From: QZKY01 sp964488675
GTDB lineage: Bacteria > Pseudomonadota > Gammaproteobacteria > Burkholderiales > Burkholderiaceae_D
NCBI GenBank assembly: GCA_964488675.1
Contig: CAZAWA010000043.1
Location: forward strand, 1 to 17,566
Direction: 5' to 3'
Length of the DNA stretch: 17,566 nucleotides
Part shown: piece by piece, positions 1-5,983 of the stretch
How the letters are laid out: each line of letters opens with the position of its first letter
Position numbering within the stretch: position 1 is the first letter of the stretch
The notes under the pieces: model-generated
What the model saw: the letters and a program-made list of their open reading frames with translations, nothing else
Told to the model about the DNA's origin: nothing
The model's database searches: none
Position numbers and translations under genes: made by a program

Positions 1-935
1 TTCAGGGCGCGAGCATGCTTGATGATGCCGCCAATGTAGTACAGCGCAAAATCGGACAAACCGGCGTAGTCGTCACCTGCAAACAAGTTCTGGCCGTTTT
101 TCCACACGGACTGGTGGACATGCATGCCGGAGCCATTGTCGCCAACGATCGGCTTGGGCATGAAAGTCGCCGTCTTGCCGTAGGTATGAGCAACATTCCA
201 GACTACATATTTCAGATTCTGAGTCCAGTCAGCACGCTCAACCAGCGTGGAGAAGCGGGTGCCAAGTTCCATCTGGCCGGCACCTGCCACTTCATGGTGG
301 TGCACTTCAACCGGGATACCCAGGGATTCGAGAATCAAGGACATCTCCGAACGCATGTCCTGGAAGCTGTCAACCGGCGGAACCGGGAAATAGCCACCCT
401 TTACGGTCGGTCGATGGCCGGAGTTGCCGCCTTCTATCTTGGCACCTGTGGACCAGGAACCCTCTTCGGAATCAATCTTGAAGAAAGCGCCGGACATGTC
501 ATTGCCCCAGCGAACACCGTCAAAAACAAAAAATTCTGGTTCGGGGCCGAAGTAAGCCGTGTCACCCAAACCCGAGGATTTCAGGTGTGCTTCGGCTCGT
601 TTGGCAATCGAACGAGGGTCGCGGTCATAGCCCTTGCCGTCGGATGGCTCAATCACATCGCACTGCATGAACAGCGTCGTTTCTTCAAAGAACGGGTCGA
701 TGTTCGCAGTATTCGGATCGGGAATCAGCAACATGTCGGAAGCCTCAATGCCCTTCCAGCCTGCGATAGAAGAACCATCAAAAGCATGGCCAAATTCAAA
801 TTTGTCCATGTCAAAGTGCGAAACAGGAACGCTTACATGCTGTTCCTTGCCCCGGGTATCGGTAAAACGGAAATCAACGAACTTGACTTCGTTGTCTTTC
901 GCCATCTTCAAGACTTCTGCGGCGGTCTTTGCCAT
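1..935 (-). CDS. glnA: Glutamine synthetase type I, N-terminal part (cut by window edge)
   Basis: GlnA makes glutamine from glutamate, ammonia and ATP in the cytoplasm and is the central step of ammonium assimilation. Reading the minus strand from the ATG at 935 gives 311 open codons before the window edge. The N-terminus is MAKTAAEVLKMAKDNEVKFV. Family hallmarks are visible: the latch-like DGSSIAGW near residue 53, GPEPEFFVFD at 130-139 (metal ligands E132 and E134), VEVHHHEVAGAGQME at 209-223 (E215, E223), and NGSGMHVHQS at 267-276 (H272). These match the GSI-beta type of proteobacteria. The C-terminal third, including the adenylylation tyrosine loop, lies outside the window. A clear Shine-Dalgarno (AGGAGA) sits about six bases before the ATG and fixes the start. 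The upstream region carries a sigma-54 promoter match and NtrC-like sites. Not a pseudogene as far as visible. Confidence 0.97.
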   Translation of the reverse strand, partial: MAKTAAEVLKMAKDNEVKFVDFRFTDTRGKEQHVSVPVSHFDMDKFEFGHAFDGSSIAGWKGIEASDMLLIPDPNTANIDPFFEETTLFMQCDVIEPSDGKGYDRDPRSIAKRAEAHLKSSGLGDTAYFGPEPEFFVFDGVRWGNDMSGAFFKIDSEEGSWSTGAKIEGGNSGHRPTVKGGYFPVPPVDSFQDMRSEMSLILESLGIPVEVHHHEVAGAGQMELGTRFSTLVERADWTQNLKYVVWNVAHTYGKTATFMPKPIVGDNGSGMHVHQSVWKNGQNLFAGDDYAGLSDFALYYIGGIIKHARAL

Positions 936-1041
936 GCGGATCTCCTAAAAAAACAGAATCAATCAAATCAGATAATCAACCGGCTGCAAGCATACTTGGA
1001 AACGCAAAACCTGGCCCGGTCAGAATTCAAGCATTCATACT

Positions 1042-1057
1042 AGCAGTTTTCATGCCA
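1042..1057 (-). promoter_or_regulatory. Sigma-54 (RpoN) promoter of glnA
   Basis: On the minus strand the sequence reads TGGCATGAAAACTGCT. It matches the sigma-54 consensus TGGCACGNNNNTTGCW at all but two fixed positions and keeps the diagnostic GG (-24) and GC (-12) at the correct spacing. The predicted start is about position 1031, giving a 5' leader of roughly 95 bases before the glnA ATG. The NtrC-like sites at 1165-1179 and 1234-1250 lie about 140 and 210 bases upstream of this start, the usual enhancer distance. Inference from sequence only. Confidence 0.75.
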
Positions 1058-1164
1058 GCCGTGATTTCGCTCCGCCGGAGCCATCAATTTATCGAACCCA
1101 TTGTTTTTGTGCGAAAAAAAACAAGGTTGTCAGTCAATTAATTTGCCGCAAAACGCTACACAAC

Positions 1165-1179
1165 GCATCAACTTGGTGC
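1165..1179. promoter_or_regulatory. NtrC-like enhancer site, proximal
   Basis: GCATCAACTTGGTGC fits the NtrC dyad GCAC-N7-GTGC with one mismatch in the left half. Its centre is about 140 bases upstream of the predicted sigma-54 start of glnA, close to the placement of NtrC site 1 at E. coli glnAp2. A weaker partial match, GCACCAAACTGTTCG, follows at 1194-1208. The GGTGC at 1175-1179 and GCACC at 1194-1198 also form an outward-facing inverted pair. Confidence 0.55.
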
Positions 1180-1233
1180 GAGATTTGCATTATGCACCAA
1201 ACTGTTCGGATTCGCTTTTGTGGCGTGAATTTA

Positions 1234-1250
1234 TGCACTATTTAAGTGCG
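1234..1250. promoter_or_regulatory. NtrC-like enhancer site, distal
   Basis: TGCACTATTTAAGTGCG contains a perfect GCAC-N7-GTGC dyad with an AT-rich centre, the form expected of a strong NtrC site. It is about 210 bases upstream of the predicted glnA start and about 240 bases upstream of the kinase gene at 1471. It could therefore act on glnA, on the kinase gene, or on both. Confidence 0.6.
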
Positions 1251-1470
1251 GCACGCATCTTTCGACACTTCCGTAGAATTGGCAACATATTGACGAATAG
1301 TTACCAATGAGAAACCGGTTTGATATGCCTCAAGGCGTTTATGCGTGGTTCATTCATTATTCGAAAGCGGCGAAAGGAAATCGGCAGGAGCCTGTTCGGA
1401 TTTTCTTCATAAATTGCGTACGCCGCTGGCATCTTCCAAGGCCCGAAGTTACACAAGACAGAAATTTGCA

Positions 1471-2193
1471 ATGTATACAACAAATGACGGGCAAAATTTA
1501 CCTCAGCAGGAAGAAGGGGCGTCGGCACAGGAAGTGATGCGCAATTTTGCCGTTCATCTGATGGCGGCGCGCGAAGAAGAGCGCAAGCATCTCGCCAATG
1601 AAATTCATGACAAACTGGGACAGAACCTGCTGGCCTTGCGCATTGATGTCTCCATGCTGCACGCGCGAACTCTCGACAAGCACCCGCGCATTAACAACCG
1701 AACAGTCAACCTGCTCAATGACCTCGATGTCGCGTTGCAAAATGTGAGGGACATTATTAACCACCTGCGACCACCGGTGCTTGAACTCGGGCTGTTGGCG
1801 TCCGTCGAGTGGAAGGTCAAGGAGTTTGAAAAATACAGCCGGATTCCCTGCTCCCTGCTAATCGATGGCAGCGACCAGGAGTACAGCGTCTATGATCGCC
1901 ATGCCACGCCAGTCGTTCGAATTCTGCATGAAGCGTTAACGAATGTGGCCCGGCACGCGAATGCCCGCAATGTCGATATTGCCCTGTCCAATGCTGAACG
2001 CACCTTGAAGATTAAGGTCTATGACGATGGTGTTGGCGTTCACCCGGACAACCTGAACAAACCGAACGCTTTTGGCCTGCTGGGCATCAAGGAGTACGCC
2101 CGGATGCTGAGCGGCCAGTTTGCGATTGGCGACGGCAAACCCAGAGGCACGGTGCTGTCAGTAACAATCCCCCCCGCATCAATCGGCGATTAG
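1471..2193 (+). CDS. Orphan NarX-type sensor histidine kinase, transmitter domains only
   Basis: A 240-residue cytoplasmic kinase with a HisKA_3 dimerisation/phosphoacceptor domain followed by an HATPase_c domain, as in NarX, DegS and LiaS. With the start used here, the H-box REEERKHLANEIHDKLGQ is at 34-51 (phosphoacceptor H46). The LRPPVLELGLL block is at 99-109, the N-box HEALTNVARHA at 153-163, the G1 box DDGVGV at 185-190, and GLLGIKEYA follows at 202-210. No membrane segment, PAS, GAF or HAMP domain precedes it, and no response regulator is adjacent, so input and partner are unknown. The frame is open back to an ATG at 1345, which would add 42 residues. I prefer the ATG at 1471, though its ribosome site is poor. 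An ATG at 1537 preceded by AGGAAG is also possible. From 1251 to 1470 I see no other feature. It converges on the next gene, 25 bases away, with no clear terminator between. Confidence 0.88.
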   Translation: MYTTNDGQNLPQQEEGASAQEVMRNFAVHLMAAREEERKHLANEIHDKLGQNLLALRIDVSMLHARTLDKHPRINNRTVNLLNDLDVALQNVRDIINHLRPPVLELGLLASVEWKVKEFEKYSRIPCSLLIDGSDQEYSVYDRHATPVVRILHEALTNVARHANARNVDIALSNAERTLKIKVYDDGVGVHPDNLNKPNAFGLLGIKEYARMLSGQFAIGDGKPRGTVLSVTIPPASIGD

Positions 2194-2218
2194 CCCATCG
2201 ACGAAAACGATTCGTTAT

Positions 2219-3013
2219 TTACGCCTCATCGGTCAACTCGAAATCCGCTGCCTGCTCTGTCATCCAGGAAAGCACCTGCACGAATGCGGCGTTTGCCTGC
2301 ACAGGATCGCCTTTGACGCCCAGTTCGATGCAGCCCCTCTGAGTCGCGCTGGGCACCTTCGGCAAGCTGAAGGTCTTCACCAAAGGAAAATCTGTCTCAA
2401 TTTGTTCCATCAGCGGAGTCAGCATCGATTCCATCGCGCCATAGACAATTACCGATTTCTCAAGTCGAGAAGACTTGTTAAACAGGTGCGAATGCTTCGT
2501 ATCCAGCACCCATTCCATCATGGGCCAAGCCATTTCAGGGAATCCTGGCAAGAAATAATGTGTCCCGATCGAAAATCCGGGGACATTGTTGTACGGGTTC
2601 GGAACAATATCCGCTCCTTGCGGAAGCTCTCCCATTTTCATGCGGTTGCGGTTGTCAGGGTCGTCCAGAACGACCGGTTTCCCCGCTTCTTGCGCCAGTT
2701 TCGCAATGCGCTCCAGTATTCGCTCCCTGGCAAATGGGTGCAGCATGAGGGGCACGCCCATGGCGTCCGCTGCACATCGCCGAGTATGGTCATCCGGGGT
2801 TGCACCTATGCCACCGCATGAAAAAACAATGTCGTCACTCCCCATGGTTTGCTTGAGCATGGCTGTGATTTGCTCCCGGTCATCACCGAGGTAATGCGCC
2901 CAGCCGAGCTGCAAACCGCGTGCCATTAGCAGCTCGATGGTTTTTGAGAGGTGCAGGTCGGCTCGCTTGCCAGAGAGAATTTCGTCGCCGATGATGAGGA
3001 GCCCAATGGCCAT
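2219..3013 (-). CDS. CinA N-terminal-type molybdopterin-binding-like protein
   Basis: A 264-residue soluble protein of the COG1058 family, whose MoCF_biosynth fold is shared by MoaB, MogA and the N-terminal half of CinA. The N-terminus has the family signature: IGDEILSGKRAD at residues 8-19, which opens the fold, then FSCGGIGATPDDHTR near 64-78, the phosphate-binding loop. PNPYNNVPGF and the following LPGFPEM (near 138-160) are also typical of CinA-like proteins. The C-terminal nicotinamide-nucleotide amidase domain of full CinA is absent, so amidase activity should not be assumed. Some N-terminal-domain relatives have ADP-ribose or nucleotide pyrophosphatase activity, but the substrate here cannot be read from sequence. 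The ATG at 3013 has no strong Shine-Dalgarno. The gene is divergent from the FKBP gene, with about 100 bases between the starts, and converges on the kinase gene. Confidence 0.85.
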   Translation of the reverse strand: MAIGLLIIGDEILSGKRADLHLSKTIELLMARGLQLGWAHYLGDDREQITAMLKQTMGSDDIVFSCGGIGATPDDHTRRCAADAMGVPLMLHPFARERILERIAKLAQEAGKPVVLDDPDNRNRMKMGELPQGADIVPNPYNNVPGFSIGTHYFLPGFPEMAWPMMEWVLDTKHSHLFNKSSRLEKSVIVYGAMESMLTPLMEQIETDFPLVKTFSLPKVPSATQRGCIELGVKGDPVQANAAFVQVLSWMTEQAADFELTDEA

Positions 3014-3113
3014 GATGTCAAGAAATGTCTTAATTTTTGAAAGGTGACAGTGTAATGGATATGGAGGATTTGGTTTAAACTGTCGCCTTTACCATTCCAC
3101 TCACTTGGAAATC

Positions 3114-3473
3114 ATGTCATACCTTGAGATCGAAAAAGGGTTGAAATATAAGGACAACACCGTCGGCAACGGCCTTGAAACGCACAAGCGCTCGGTCGTG
3201 TCCGTGCATTACACCGGATGGCTGCAAAACGAAGATGGCACTGTCGGCAGCAAGTTTGACTCAAGCAGGGATCGCAATGAGCCACTCACCTTCCCAATGG
3301 GCGTGAACTATGTGATTCCTGGCTGGGAGATGGGCTTGATCGGCATGAAAGTAGGTGGCATCCGTACGCTGGTCATTCCGCCGATGCTGGCTTATGGCGC
3401 GGTCGGCGCAGGCGATGTCATCCCGCCCAATTCGACGCTTATTTTTGAAGTTGAATTGATGCAAACCCGATAA
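3114..3473 (+). CDS. FKBP-type peptidyl-prolyl cis-trans isomerase
   Basis: A compact 119-residue single-domain FKBP that speeds cis-trans isomerisation of Xaa-Pro bonds during protein folding. No signal peptide is present, so it should be cytoplasmic. Typical features are VSVHYTGWL (residues 30-38), GSKFDSSRDRNEPLTFPMG, VIPGWEMGLIGMKVGG, and the C-terminal LAYGAVGAGDVIPPNSTLIFEVEL. These include the aromatic and Ile residues lining the FK506/proline pocket. I chose the ATG at 3114, giving MSYLEIEKG, because GGAA lies five bases upstream. The in-frame TTG at 3105 is less likely. It is divergent from the CinA-like gene. A weak promoter guess is TTGAAA at 3039 with 17 bases to TATGGA, but the -10 is poor. 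It appears to be monocistronic. Confidence 0.93.
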   Translation: MSYLEIEKGLKYKDNTVGNGLETHKRSVVSVHYTGWLQNEDGTVGSKFDSSRDRNEPLTFPMGVNYVIPGWEMGLIGMKVGGIRTLVIPPMLAYGAVGAGDVIPPNSTLIFEVELMQTR

Positions 3474-3531
3474 CCAAAGTCCAGCGATGCGATGTCAGTC
3501 GAATGGCGGCTTTTTCATTGAATTTGCTTAT

Positions 3532-3558
3532 GCCGAATCTGTATGAGCCAGATTTGGC
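3532..3558. other. Stem-loop upstream of fdxA
   Basis: GCCGAATCTG (3532-3541) pairs with CAGATTTGGC (3549-3558) around a 7-base loop, giving a 10-bp stem with one G-U pair when read as plus-strand RNA. It lies 59 bases after the FKBP stop and about 95 bases before fdxA. No T-run follows on either strand, so it is not a standard intrinsic terminator. It may end or stabilise the FKBP message, or be an operator for the ferredoxin operon. Only the pairing is seen; the role is inferred. Confidence 0.45.
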
Positions 3559-3652
3559 GTAATTGCCTTAAAATATACCGTTTTGCAAGGTGCGCTTTCC
3601 GCAAGGCGGCATTTTGGCCAGAGCGAACCACCATATCACCGATAGGATTGCC

Positions 3653-3976
3653 ATGACCCATGTTGTCACTGATGCGTGTATCCGCTGCAAGTACACGGAT
3701 TGCGTCGATGTGTGCCCAGTGGATTGTTTCCACGAAGGCCCGAATTTTCTCGCCATTAACCCCGACGAGTGCATTGATTGCGCGGTTTGCATTCCGGAGT
3801 GTCCCGTCGGCGCCATCTACGCCGAAGAAGATGTGCCTGCCGATATGGTGCATTTCATCGCGCTCAATGTGGAACTGGTCAAGACTTTCCCCATCATCAC
3901 CCGATCCAAAGGCGCTTTGCCAGACGCGGATGAATGGAAGGACATAAAGGGCAAGCTGGAGCATCTGAAGCGCTGA
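3653..3976 (+). CDS. fdxA: 7Fe ferredoxin ([3Fe-4S][4Fe-4S]), FdxA type
   Basis: A 107-residue low-potential electron carrier very like Azotobacter vinelandii ferredoxin I in length and motif order. The first cluster region is CIRCKYTDCVDVCPVDCF (residues 9-26). The second is CIDCAVCIPECPV (40-52). By homology C9, C17 and C50 ligate the [3Fe-4S] cluster, and C21, C40, C43 and C46 ligate the [4Fe-4S] cluster. C12 and C25 are the extra cysteines also found in the family. The tail LPDADEWKDIKGKLEHLKR is likewise characteristic. The start at ATG 3653 is chosen because it matches the family N-terminus and has AGGA six bases upstream. The open frame extends further back to a GTG at 3590 but encodes nothing family-like there. 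It lies 56 bases before the ferredoxin reductase gene, so the two probably form one operon and a redox pair. Confidence 0.96.
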   Translation: MTHVVTDACIRCKYTDCVDVCPVDCFHEGPNFLAINPDECIDCAVCIPECPVGAIYAEEDVPADMVHFIALNVELVKTFPIITRSKGALPDADEWKDIKGKLEHLKR

Positions 3977-4032
3977 CACAGCTTCGCACCCCATACTTTT
4001 GAATATTTATTGCAACATAAATTAATAGCCGC

Positions 4033-5091
4033 ATGAACACCTCTACCGAACAAAAACCGATCGAAGCCGATGCAGTGATCGTAGGCGCCGGCCCTGTCGG
4101 ACTTTTTCAGGTCTTCGAACTGGGCCTGCTGGAAATCAAGGCGCATGTCATTGATTCGCTGCCAATTGTCGGCGGCCAGTGCATCGAACTCTATCCGGAC
4201 AAGCCGATTTACGACATTCCCGCCGTGCCGGTCTGCACAGGCAAGGAACTGACTGACAATCTGATGAAACAGATCGCGCCCTTTGGCCCGACATTCCATC
4301 TGGGTCAGGAAGTGATCAAGGTCGAGCGCCGCCATGACGGCCGTTTTGATGTCGAAACCTCGATTGGCACGAAATTCGTCTCCAAGACCGTGTTTATCGC
4401 GGCTGGCGTCGGTGCGTTCCAGCCGCGCACTATCAAGATGGATGGCATCGAACAGTTTGAAGGCTCGCAATTGTTCTATCGCGTAAGAGATCCCAGTTAT
4501 TTCCACGGCAAGAATATCGTGATTTGCGGCGGCGGCGACTCTGCGCTCGACTGGACATTGGATCTGGTTGGCAAGGCCGAGTCCGTAATTTTGCTGCATC
4601 GCCGCGATGAGTTTCGTGCTGCACCCGCTTCAGTCACGAAAATGCGCGAGTTATGCGAAAACTACGACATGCAAAACATTATCGGCCAGGTGACCGGCTA
4701 CGAAACGGCTGACGGGAAACTGTCCGAATTGAAGGTAACCGGCCAGGATGGGGTGACGCGCCGACTGCCGCTGGATTGCATGCTGGTGTTCTACGGCCTG
4801 TCGCCAAAACTGGGGCCGATAGCCGACTGGGGGCTGGAAATCGACCGGCGCCAGATTGTGGTCGATACCGAAAAATTCGAGACCAATATTCCTGGCATCT
4901 TCGCTGTCGGAGATATCAACACTTATCCGGGCAAAAAGAAGCTCATCCTTTCTGGTTTCCACGAAACTGCACTGGCGTCGTTTGCCGCCGCGCCCTATAT
5001 TTTTCCTGAGAAGAAGATTCACCTGCAGTACACCACCACCTCTCCGAAGCTGCACAAGGTGTTAGGCGTCGAAACACCAACATTTGATTGA
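4033..5091 (+). CDS. Ferredoxin--NADP+ reductase, thioredoxin-reductase-like (FNR2 type)
   Basis: A 352-residue FAD enzyme moving electrons between NADPH and ferredoxin or flavodoxin. Its fold is that of thioredoxin reductase without the redox-active CxxC. The FAD site is VIVGAGPVGLFQVFELG (residues 15-31). GGQCIELYPDKPIYDIPA follows near 48-65, diagnostic of the YumC/FNR2 family. The NADPH-binding loop GGGDSALDW is near 165-175. The C-terminal FAD contact AVGDINTYPGKKKLILSGFH is near 291-310. The C-terminal extension, ending in ETPTFD, makes it slightly longer than the Bacillus YumC type, as in other proteobacteria. It is adjacent to the 7Fe ferredoxin in the same orientation, which supports the partner assignment. 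The spacer carries no terminator and only a weak ribosome site. Direction in vivo (NADPH to ferredoxin or the reverse) cannot be read from sequence. Confidence 0.94.
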   Translation: MNTSTEQKPIEADAVIVGAGPVGLFQVFELGLLEIKAHVIDSLPIVGGQCIELYPDKPIYDIPAVPVCTGKELTDNLMKQIAPFGPTFHLGQEVIKVERRHDGRFDVETSIGTKFVSKTVFIAAGVGAFQPRTIKMDGIEQFEGSQLFYRVRDPSYFHGKNIVICGGGDSALDWTLDLVGKAESVILLHRRDEFRAAPASVTKMRELCENYDMQNIIGQVTGYETADGKLSELKVTGQDGVTRRLPLDCMLVFYGLSPKLGPIADWGLEIDRRQIVVDTEKFETNIPGIFAVGDINTYPGKKKLILSGFHETALASFAAAPYIFPEKKIHLQYTTTSPKLHKVLGVETPTFD

Positions 5092-5094
5092 GGA

Positions 5095-5239
5095 AGCGCT
5101 AAATTAAGGGCTGCGCGGGCGAGCTGCTTTGTTGCACGGTGCTCGCTTCCTCGCCTATCCCAAAGATATGTCTCGGGCGCTGCGCGCCGTGCGCCTTGCC
5201 TCTCATCCCGCTCGTCGATTTCTTTAGCGCTCCCTTATT
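5095..5239. repeat. Possible small dispersed intergenic repeat with inverted ends
   Basis: Between the reductase stop and the terminator lies a GC-rich, non-coding-looking segment bounded by inverted copies of AGCGCTAAA (5095-5103) and TTTAGCGCT (5223-5231). Each end also carries TTAAGGG or its complement next to the motif, in swapped order. Inside are small hairpins: GCGAGC pairs with GCTCGC, and GGCGC-TGC-GCGCC. Composition differs from the flanking genes. It may be a MITE- or REP-like element repeated elsewhere in the genome, which one window cannot show. Confidence 0.35.
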
Positions 5240-5260
5240 CGCTTCAGGATGCAATGCCGA

Positions 5261-5286
5261 GCCGTTTCGCAAGAAACGGCTTTTTT
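5261..5286 (+). terminator. Intrinsic terminator after the fdxA-reductase operon
   Basis: GCCGTTTC, loop GCAA, GAAACGGC, then six T residues. This is an 8-bp perfect stem with a stable tetraloop and a proper U-tract, a textbook Rho-independent terminator on the plus strand. It lies 170 bases after the reductase stop and only 37 bases before the chosen GTG start of the rnfB-like gene. It could also act as an attenuator for that downstream operon. Confidence 0.9.
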
Positions 5287-5323
5287 GTCTGATAATGACA
5301 TTTTTCTGATTCACTCTGCCTCC

Positions 5324-5983
5324 GTGAACGCTCCCGCAAACAAATCGCTGGCTGACCTGGTAGAAGGCTTGCTGCCGCAGACGCAGTGCACGAAATGCGG
5401 TTATCCGTCATGCCGTCTGTACGCAGAAGCGATCGCTAATGGTGAAGCCAACATCAACCAGTGCCCGCCCGGTGGTGCGGAAGGCATCGCCAGAATTTCG
5501 GGGCTACTCGGCAGGCCGGTCACTCCGCTGAACCCTGACAACGGCATCGAGCGCCCGCGGCCCGTTGCGGTGATCGACGAAAACTTGTGCATCGGCTGCA
5601 CACTTTGCATACAGGCTTGCCCGGTTGATGCCATCCTCGGTGGCCCGAAACTGATGCACACCATCATCAGCAATCTGTGTACCGGCTGCGACCTCTGTGT
5701 TGCGCCCTGCCCGGTCGATTGCATCTCAATGGTTCCGATAACGGGCGAGCAGACCGGTTGGGCGGCCTGGTCACAGGAACAGGCCGATGCCGCGCGCGTG
5801 CGGCATGATATGCGCACTGCCCGTCTGCAACGCGAACAGGCAGAGCATGAGGTGAAGCTTGCCGATCGTGCCGCGAAGCTGCGCGAAGCGCCAACGGCAG
5901 AGGCGAAGGCCGAACAGGATCGAAAAAAGGCCATCATTCAGGCAGCGATGGAGCGCGTTAAGCAAAAGAAGGCATCAACATGA
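5324..5983 (+). CDS. RnfB/RsxB-like iron-sulfur protein without membrane anchor
   Basis: A 219-residue protein related to RnfB/RsxB, the multi-cluster subunit of Rnf/Rsx electron-transport complexes. Residues 9-51 form the Fe4S domain with C22, C25, C30 and C47. Two 4Fe-4S ferredoxin motifs follow: CIGCTLCIQACPV (C89, C92, C95, C99) and CTGCDLCVAPCPV (C119, C122, C125, C129). The usual N-terminal transmembrane helix is missing. Instead there is a charged Ala/Arg/Lys/Glu-rich tail (about 142-219) that looks helical and may be coiled coil. I chose GTG 5324 because the family match begins there. The earlier ATG at 5249 would be translated through the terminator hairpin. A -10-like GATAAT at 5291 might drive it, but no -35 is seen. 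No rnfA, C, D, G or E is nearby. The stop overlaps the nth start by four bases, so translation is probably coupled. Confidence 0.88.
   Translation: MNAPANKSLADLVEGLLPQTQCTKCGYPSCRLYAEAIANGEANINQCPPGGAEGIARISGLLGRPVTPLNPDNGIERPRPVAVIDENLCIGCTLCIQACPVDAILGGPKLMHTIISNLCTGCDLCVAPCPVDCISMVPITGEQTGWAAWSQEQADAARVRHDMRTARLQREQAEHEVKLADRAAKLREAPTAEAKAEQDRKKAIIQAAMERVKQKKAST

Noticed and set aside
15..1043. 342-residue plus-strand open frame opposite glnA
   Set aside because: It is antisense to a clear glutamine synthetase and has no recognisable motif. Long antisense frames are common opposite highly biased genes.
1101..1310. 69-residue plus-strand open frame between glnA and the kinase
   Set aside because: It lies across the NtrC-like sites, has no ribosome site and shows no protein-like pattern.
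3817..4599. 260-residue minus-strand open frame over the ferredoxin/reductase genes
   Set aside because: Shadow of two well-supported plus-strand genes; no family features.
5099..5314. 71-residue minus-strand open frame in the repeat-like segment
   Set aside because: It spans the terminator hairpin and repeat ends. More likely a spurious frame within an intergenic element.
5401..5937. 178-residue Cys/Ser-rich minus-strand frame over the rnfB-like gene
   Set aside because: Antisense to the iron-sulfur motifs of the RnfB-like protein; its composition reflects that complement.
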